64,000 bases of DNA from Melioribacteraceae bacterium (lineage in GTDB: Bacteria; Bacteroidota; Ignavibacteria; Ignavibacteriales; Melioribacteraceae), in contig DAOSDY010000003.1 in the NCBI GenBank assembly GCA_035362835.1, positions 1 through 64,000 on the forward strand. The letters are read 5' to 3'. A model generated the notes under the pieces. It was given only the letters and a program-made list of their open reading frames with translations, had not been told where the DNA came from and made no database searches. Shown here in pieces: positions 59,428 to 64,000 of this stretch. Within the stretch, counting starts at the first letter, position 1. Each line of letters opens with the position of its first letter. The position numbers and the translations under genes are program-made.

Positions 59428-60786
59428 TTAAAAATATTCTCTCTCTCTGAAATCGACGCCGATCTTATCAGTCACAAATATTTTTGCCGCTTCGGAATCT
59501 ACATCGCTTAAACCGACGATCGACATAACTACGTGAGTATATTCCTTCGCTTTATTAGCGAAGTCGAGCATTTCAGCATGAAGAGATGAATCGACTCTCA
59601 TCAACGCTGCATATTGATCAGGATCAACAGAATTCAGGCTTATAGAAACAATATCGATCAACCCTTTCAATTCCGGTGTAATATCCCGTTTGTTTATAAA
59701 ATTTCCGTGTCCATCTGTATTCATCCTTGTCCGGCCGCCGTTCTCTTTTACGTATTTGGCGATTTGTTTTACAACATCCCATCTGATAGCCGGTTCGCCG
59801 TAACCGCAGAATACAATTTCCTTAAAACGCTTCGGGTCGCCGATCTCTCTAATATAAACATCTGCTTCAGGTTCTTCCGACTTTGTCATTTTCAAATTGT
59901 AACCGTTTATAACAGCTTCTCCCTTACGATCGCAGAAAACGCAATCGGCATTGCATCTGTTCGTAACATTTATGTAAAGAGAACTGCCGATCTGATAAGT
60001 AAAACTTAATGATGGTTTCATACCGATACCGAATAATTTATATGCGTTATAAGAAGTTGTTCTTGCAACATCTTCAACCGAAAGATTGTGAACCTCTGCA
60101 ATTTTTTCAGCAACCAGTTTAATATACGCCGGTTCGTTCCTTTCTCCGCGTCGGGGAGCTGGTGTCATAAAAGGGGAGTCAGTTTCAAGAAGGAGATTTT
60201 CAACCGCGATCCTGCTTAAGACTTTCCTGAGGCTATCTGCTTTTTTAAAAGTGATGTTTCCGGGAAAAGAGATGTAATGATGCATCTCCACAAGTTCTCT
60301 CGCATCTTCAACGGAACCTGCAAAGCAGTGATACTGTGCTTTAAGTCCGGTTCCTTTATATCTTCGGGCAAAAGCCATTATATCATCGTTCGATTCCCTG
60401 TTGTGGATAATCACTGGCAGGTTGAGTCGAATAGCAAGCTCAATCTGTGCCTCGAAAGCTTTCAGTTGAATATCGCGCGGCGAGAAATCGTAATAGTAAT
60501 CAAGACCGATTTCCCCGATGGCAACCACTTTTTTGTGCCCGGCGACCTTTTCAAGCATTGGAATCAGATCGTCACTCCACTCTCTAGTATCATGAGGGTG
60601 AATTCCGACTGTCGCATAAATCTGCTCGTATTTATCAGCCAGTTCTATTGCACGGGCGGATGAAGCCAGATCTGTTGCGGGTACAATTATATAATCGACT
60701 CCTGCAGCTGCCGCACGTTCCAGTACCTGGTCGAGTTCACCGTTGAAATTGGGATAAAACAAATGTGCATGTGTATCTACGAACAT
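59428..60786 (-). CDS. TatD-type metal hydrolase fused to a radical SAM domain
   Basis: This 452-residue protein is two enzymes in one chain. The TatD nuclease part (1-255) has H6 and H8 (THAH), E92 (GEIGLD), H128, H153 and D203 (ETDSPFMTP), a complete metal site. The second part (about 262-452) is a short radical SAM domain with C278, C282 and C285 (CNADCVFC) and VFCGYGEPAIRWD as the SAM-binding GGE-like stretch. Linked but separate TatD and radical SAM genes are a known pairing; here they are fused. TatD homologues act on DNA or D-aminoacyl groups. The joint substrate is unknown. It lies 49 bases from purM. Confidence 0.9.
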   Translation of the reverse strand: MFVDTHAHLFYPNFNGELDQVLERAAAAGVDYIIVPATDLASSARAIELADKYEQIYATVGIHPHDTREWSDDLIPMLEKVAGHKKVVAIGEIGLDYYYDFSPRDIQLKAFEAQIELAIRLNLPVIIHNRESNDDIMAFARRYKGTGLKAQYHCFAGSVEDARELVEMHHYISFPGNITFKKADSLRKVLSRIAVENLLLETDSPFMTPAPRRGERNEPAYIKLVAEKIAEVHNLSVEDVARTTSYNAYKLFGIGMKPSLSFTYQIGSSLYINVTNRCNADCVFCDRKGEAVINGYNLKMTKSEEPEADVYIREIGDPKRFKEIVFCGYGEPAIRWDVVKQIAKYVKENGGRTRMNTDGHGNFINKRDITPELKGLIDIVSISLNSVDPDQYAALMRVDSSLHAEMLDFANKAKEYTHVVMSIVGLSDVDSEAAKIFVTDKIGVDFREREYF

Positions 60787-60835
60787 ATAATCCTTTCAAA
60801 AAAAATATTTGCGATGGGGATTAATACCGGAATCT

Positions 60836-61840
60836 TTATTGAATTACTTCTCCGATTAAAATTCCGGGCTCGCCAAGTGCCGATGCGACATCAAGCGCTT
60901 TTTCAACATCGTCCCTGTCGACTATCGCGATTAATCCGATACCAAGATTAAATACTTTTCTCATCTCTTCGATTTTAATGTTACCTGTACTTTTAATAAG
61001 TTCGAACAGTGGCGGAATTTCCCATCCTTCCCAGTTTATCTTTAATGAAAGATTCTTTGGTATAACCCGAACTGTGTTTCCAATAATTCCTCCGCCGGTA
61101 ATATGCGAAAAAGCTTTGACAGAAATTTTCTCCTTCATTTCGCAGATCAATTTTAAATACGACTTATGAACTCTCAGGAGTTCCTCTCCAAGCGTATTTT
61201 CAAAACCGGCAGGTATTTCATTAATTCTGAATTTGTCCAGTAAAACTTTTCTGGCAAGTGAATAACCGTTTGTATGGAGCCCGTTGGACTTGAAGCCGAT
61301 CATCAGGTCCCCGGCAACTACATTTTTACCGTTAATTATTTTATTGCGTTCTACAATGCCAACTATTGTTCCAGAGATATCGTATTCGTCCTCGGTATAA
61401 AATCCGGGCATCTCGGCAGTTTCACCTCCTATAAGGGCGACATTATTTTCTCTGCAGGCAATAGAAAAACCCTTAATAATTTCTGCAGCCCTTTCGGGAA
61501 TCAGTTTTCCAACGGCAAGGTAATCCATAAAGTATTGCGGCTCAGCCCCGCATACAGCAATATCATTTACACAATGATTTACGAGGTCCTGTCCAACTGT
61601 GTCGTGCTTATCAGCTGCAAATGCTATTTTTAGTTTTGTACCGACTCCGTCCACGCTCGAGACAAGTACCGGATTTTTATATTTCTCAAGATCAATCTGG
61701 TAGAAAGCCCCGAAATGGCCGATACCGGAGAGAACATTCTTATTGAATGTAGATGCAGCCAGTTTTTTGATCTTTTCAACGGTTCTGTCACCGGCATCGA
61801 TATCGACCCCGGCGCTTTTATAGGTATTATCGGAATTCAT
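60836..61840 (-). CDS. purM: Phosphoribosylformylglycinamidine cyclo-ligase
   Basis: This 334-residue enzyme forms the imidazole ring (AIR) in purine synthesis, using ATP. Motifs are YKSAGVDIDAGD (7-18), VSSVDGVGTKLKIA (about 60-73), DLVNHCVNDIAVCGAEP and LIGGETAEMPGFY. Length is normal. It stands alone, without other pur genes here. A promoter-like TATATTTG lies 22 bases upstream. Confidence 0.96.
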   Translation of the reverse strand: MNSDNTYKSAGVDIDAGDRTVEKIKKLAASTFNKNVLSGIGHFGAFYQIDLEKYKNPVLVSSVDGVGTKLKIAFAADKHDTVGQDLVNHCVNDIAVCGAEPQYFMDYLAVGKLIPERAAEIIKGFSIACRENNVALIGGETAEMPGFYTEDEYDISGTIVGIVERNKIINGKNVVAGDLMIGFKSNGLHTNGYSLARKVLLDKFRINEIPAGFENTLGEELLRVHKSYLKLICEMKEKISVKAFSHITGGGIIGNTVRVIPKNLSLKINWEGWEIPPLFELIKSTGNIKIEEMRKVFNLGIGLIAIVDRDDVEKALDVASALGEPGILIGEVIQ

Positions 61841-61862
61841 CAGATTCGATTTTTTGTTTTCT

Positions 61863-61870
61863 CAAATATA
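61863..61870 (-). promoter_or_regulatory. TAnnTTTG promoter -7 element for purM
   Basis: On the minus strand TATATTTG ends 22 bases before the purM ATG at 61840. No -33 box is visible at the standard distance. Confidence 0.45.
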
Positions 61871-61971
61871 ATCATTATTAAGGAACTGAAACTTTTTCGA
61901 CTCAAAAATTGTCTTCCGGATTAACATAACTACCAGTTCTCCTTAGAAATGAAAAATTGCCTAATTTTTAA

Positions 61972-61979
61972 TAACTTTG
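61972..61979 (+). promoter_or_regulatory. TAnnTTTG promoter -7 element for hrcA-grpE-dnaJ
   Basis: TAACTTTG ends 30 bases before the hrcA ATG and is followed by GAGC-CCATT-GCTC, a four-bp inverted repeat only. No CIRCE element (TTAGCACTC-N9-GAGTGCTAA) is present in the 169 bases between purM and hrcA. Confidence 0.5.
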
Positions 61980-62009
61980 AGCCCATTGCTCTTAAGAATT
62001 TACTAAAAT

Positions 62010-63053
62010 ATGTCAGGATATCATTTAAACGAGAGAGAAAAAGCAATTTTGCGGTTCATTATTCACCAGTTTATTCTTACCGCAAATCCGGTCGGTTCAA
62101 GGAATATTTCGAAAAAATATGAAGTTGGACTATCGCCGGCCTCGATCCGAAATATAATGTCGGACCTCGAAGATCTCGGCTATCTCAATCATCCTCATAC
62201 ATCGGCCGGAAGAGTCCCGACCGATATGGGCTACCGTGTTTATGTAGATTCATTGATGGATCCGCCTAAACTCGGATCGGATGCCAGAAGTATGGTGGAT
62301 AGTAATCTGAGTCAGGCTGCATCGGAAACAGAAGATCTTTTAAGGATAACATCATCTATATTGAGTAATCTTACGAACCAGCTGGCTCTTGTAACTTATC
62401 CGAAATTTGAGCAGGCGATTCTGGAAAGAATTCAAATTGTACAGCTTTCTTCCATCCGGATTCTCGTTGTTGTAACAGTTCAGTCCGGACTTATAAGAAC
62501 CATAACTCTTGAGATTAATGCAGAGGTTAATGAAAATAATATTGCCGTAGTTCAGCAACTCCTGAACGAAAAGCTTTCGGGTTTACGTTTTTCGGAAATA
62601 AGATCTACATTGAATGACAGGATCAAAGATTTTAATAGTGATTCCGTAAAACCGATTATCAGGGTGTTTGTTGATTCAGTAGATAAAATCTTTAATGATA
62701 TCGGTAGCGAAAAGACGATTATTTCCGGCGCGAAAAATATACTTTCTCAGCCTGAGTTCGAAGATCACGAACAGTTTCAGAGCGTTATTGAACTGATTGA
62801 GAATAAAGATGTTATAATTCATATTCTCGATAAAAAATTAACCGACAGTACCGATCTCAATATCACGATCGGCAAAGAAAACCAGGATGAAAAGTTTTCG
62901 GATTATAGTTTAATTACAAAGGAATACAAAGTAGGTGAATTAAAAGGTACGCTTGGAATTATGGGTCCGAAAAGAATGGACTATTCCAGGATTATTGCCG
63001 CTGTAGTTTATATAGCAGAACAATTAACACGCGAATTAACAAAACAAAGATAG
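62010..63053 (+). CDS. hrcA: Heat-inducible transcription repressor HrcA
   Basis: This 347-residue protein represses heat-shock operons. It has an N-terminal winged helix (about 1-85: NEREKAILRFIIHQFIL, GSRNISKKYEVGLSPASIRN, HPHTSAGRVPTDMGYRVYVD) and the C-terminal GAF-like inserted domain ending MDYSRIIAAVVYIAEQL. Length matches. It is the first gene of hrcA-grpE-dnaJ. The usual CIRCE operator is not seen upstream, so autoregulation may differ or use another site. Confidence 0.95.
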   Translation: MSGYHLNEREKAILRFIIHQFILTANPVGSRNISKKYEVGLSPASIRNIMSDLEDLGYLNHPHTSAGRVPTDMGYRVYVDSLMDPPKLGSDARSMVDSNLSQAASETEDLLRITSSILSNLTNQLALVTYPKFEQAILERIQIVQLSSIRILVVVTVQSGLIRTITLEINAEVNENNIAVVQQLLNEKLSGLRFSEIRSTLNDRIKDFNSDSVKPIIRVFVDSVDKIFNDIGSEKTIISGAKNILSQPEFEDHEQFQSVIELIENKDVIIHILDKKLTDSTDLNITIGKENQDEKFSDYSLITKEYKVGELKGTLGIMGPKRMDYSRIIAAVVYIAEQLTRELTKQR

Positions 63054-63058
63054 GCGTC

Positions 63059-63739
63059 ATGAAGAAAAAGAAAGATGTTAATGAAGAATTAAACGGTCAA
63101 CCGGATGAAATGGAATCGAATCAAGAATTTAAACAGGAGATAAACGAAGAAGATACTTCAATAGAAATTGAAGGAAAACCTGCAGCCGATGATAAATCGG
63201 AAGACCTGAAGACGGCAATTCAGAAAATTTCGGAACTTGAAGATAAAGTAAAACAACTTCAGGATTCGCTCCTGAGAAAAGCTGCCGAGTTTGAAAATTA
63301 TAAAAGAAGGACAGAAAATGATCAGCTCAACCTGCTTAAATATGCAGCAGAGCCGATAATAAAAAATATTCTGATAGTGTATGACGATATGGAAAGATCT
63401 ATTAGCCATATAAACGACAATAACAATTTTGATTCTCTTAAGAAAGGAATGGAGCTTGTATTCGAAAAGTTTACCAAAATTCTGAATTCGCAGGGTGTAA
63501 AAAAGATTGATGCAATGGGAAAACCTTTCGACGTCAATTTTCACGAAGCTTTAATGCAGCAGCCTGTCAACTCCGCCCCTCCCAATACTGTAATTCAGAT
63601 TGTTGAAGAGGGCTATATGTATAAAGACAAAGTAATTCGTCATTCAAAAGTAATTGTAAGTTCGGAGGCTGAAGATCAGGCTCAAAATAACTCCGGTTCT
63701 AATAAGACCGCCGGAACAGATTCCAATCTCGAAGGATAA
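63059..63739 (+). CDS. grpE: Nucleotide exchange factor GrpE
   Basis: This 226-residue cochaperone releases ADP from DnaK. A long acidic N-terminal segment (about 1-60) leads to a coiled coil (about 60-110, ELEDKVKQLQDSLLRKAAEFENYKRR with typical heptads). The beta domain follows, with GVKKIDAMGKPFDVNFHEAL and EGYMYKDKVIRHSKVIVS, the GrpE signature. It lies five bases from hrcA and seven from dnaJ. A Ser/Asn-rich tail ends the protein. Confidence 0.96.
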   Translation: MKKKKDVNEELNGQPDEMESNQEFKQEINEEDTSIEIEGKPAADDKSEDLKTAIQKISELEDKVKQLQDSLLRKAAEFENYKRRTENDQLNLLKYAAEPIIKNILIVYDDMERSISHINDNNNFDSLKKGMELVFEKFTKILNSQGVKKIDAMGKPFDVNFHEALMQQPVNSAPPNTVIQIVEEGYMYKDKVIRHSKVIVSSEAEDQAQNNSGSNKTAGTDSNLEG

Positions 63740-63746
63740 AGACTAA

Positions 63747-64000
63747 ATGGCAAAAAAAGATTATTATGAAATTCTGGGTGTATCCAAATCGGCTTCGCAG
63801 GATGAATTAAAAAAAGCCTACAGAAAACTTGCAATGCAGTACCATCCGGATAGGAATCCCGGAAATAAAGAAGCCGAAGAAAAATTCAAAGAAGCAGCCG
63901 AAGCTTACGAGGTCCTCAGCAATGATGAGAAAAGAGCAAAGTACGACCGTTACGGACACAGCGGTTTAAGAGGCGGTCAGGATTTCCATAGTTACCAGAA
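63747..64000 (+). CDS. dnaJ: Chaperone DnaJ, 5' part; cut by the window end
   Basis: Only the first 84 codons are in the window. They encode the J domain, KDYYEILGVSKSASQDELKK, with the HPD motif in QYHPDRNPG (about 33-41), and the start of the Gly/Phe linker (YGHSGLRGGQDF). The HPD motif stimulates DnaK ATPase. The ATG at 63747 lies seven bases after grpE, so it completes a typical heat-shock operon. The zinc-binding and client-binding domains lie beyond the window. Confidence 0.94.
   Translation, partial: MAKKDYYEILGVSKSASQDELKKAYRKLAMQYHPDRNPGNKEAEEKFKEAAEAYEVLSNDEKRAKYDRYGHSGLRGGQDFHSYQ

Noticed and set aside
1..64000. CRISPR arrays, insertion sequences, prophage
   Set aside because: No regularly spaced identical repeats, transposase or phage genes were seen; the only tandem repeat is the coding MORN array.

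Overview
The window is one chromosomal segment of a Gram-negative bacterium with about 40% G+C. It most resembles the Ignavibacteria/Melioribacter branch of the Bacteroidota-Chlorobi group. This placement is inferred from gene content: a TonB-dependent receptor with a carboxypeptidase-like N-terminal domain, an S46 dipeptidyl peptidase, an UpxY-like NusG paralogue, a menaquinone pathway, an Rnf complex, a CruF/CrtW carotenoid set, and promoter-like TAnnTTTG elements of the Bacteroidota type. Genes are tightly packed, often with 1-22 bp overlaps. I see no insertion sequence, phage or CRISPR array.

Layout. 1-650: 3' half of a tRNA-Lys, its terminator and a stretch without a clear gene. 653-5965: glycerate kinase, a membrane protein, a lipid kinase and an S46 peptidase. 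6231-14399: a nine-gene carotenoid operon. 14392-16022: a sensor kinase with a Cys-rich PAS domain, and a small outer-membrane protein. 16173-19269: GlmU-like protein, ribosomal protein S20, and queuosine genes queE-queD. 19264-23941: sirtuin, TPR protein, YhaM-like nuclease, NusG paralogue and hybrid kinase. 24081-31073: TonB receptor, an NtrC-type two-component pair and a DUF4139 protein. 31112-37419: a seven-gene sugar cluster (GT, SpsF, class III aminotransferase, SDR, KdsC-like, NeuB-like, fatty-acid hydroxylase). 37852-44273: rnfCDGEA-apbE-rnfB-rseC. 44339-47783: a saccharopine-dehydrogenase-like protein, a MORN-repeat protein and TerC. 47908-56498: the menFDHBACE pathway with a convergent hot-dog thioesterase. 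56730-61840: MarR, PrmA, PBP4, a TatD/radical-SAM fusion and PurM. 62010-64000: hrcA-grpE-dnaJ, with dnaJ cut by the window end.

How the genes fit together. The carotenoid operon encodes phytoene synthase, two CrtI-family desaturases, a CrtYcd-type cyclase, CruF hydratase, CrtW ketolase, a glycosyltransferase and an acyltransferase. That set predicts a monocyclic ketocarotenoid glycoside ester. The menaquinone and Rnf modules point to anaerobic or flexible respiration, with ApbE supplying covalent flavin to RnfD and RnfG. The sugar cluster looks like a pathway to a CMP-activated ulosonic acid. It has an unusual enzyme set and is the best candidate here for undescribed chemistry.

Other points of note are seven well-placed TAnnTTTG promoter-like elements, two of them directly preceded by a hairpin and an oligo-T tract, and a conserved-looking secreted protein of unknown role inside the carotenoid operon.
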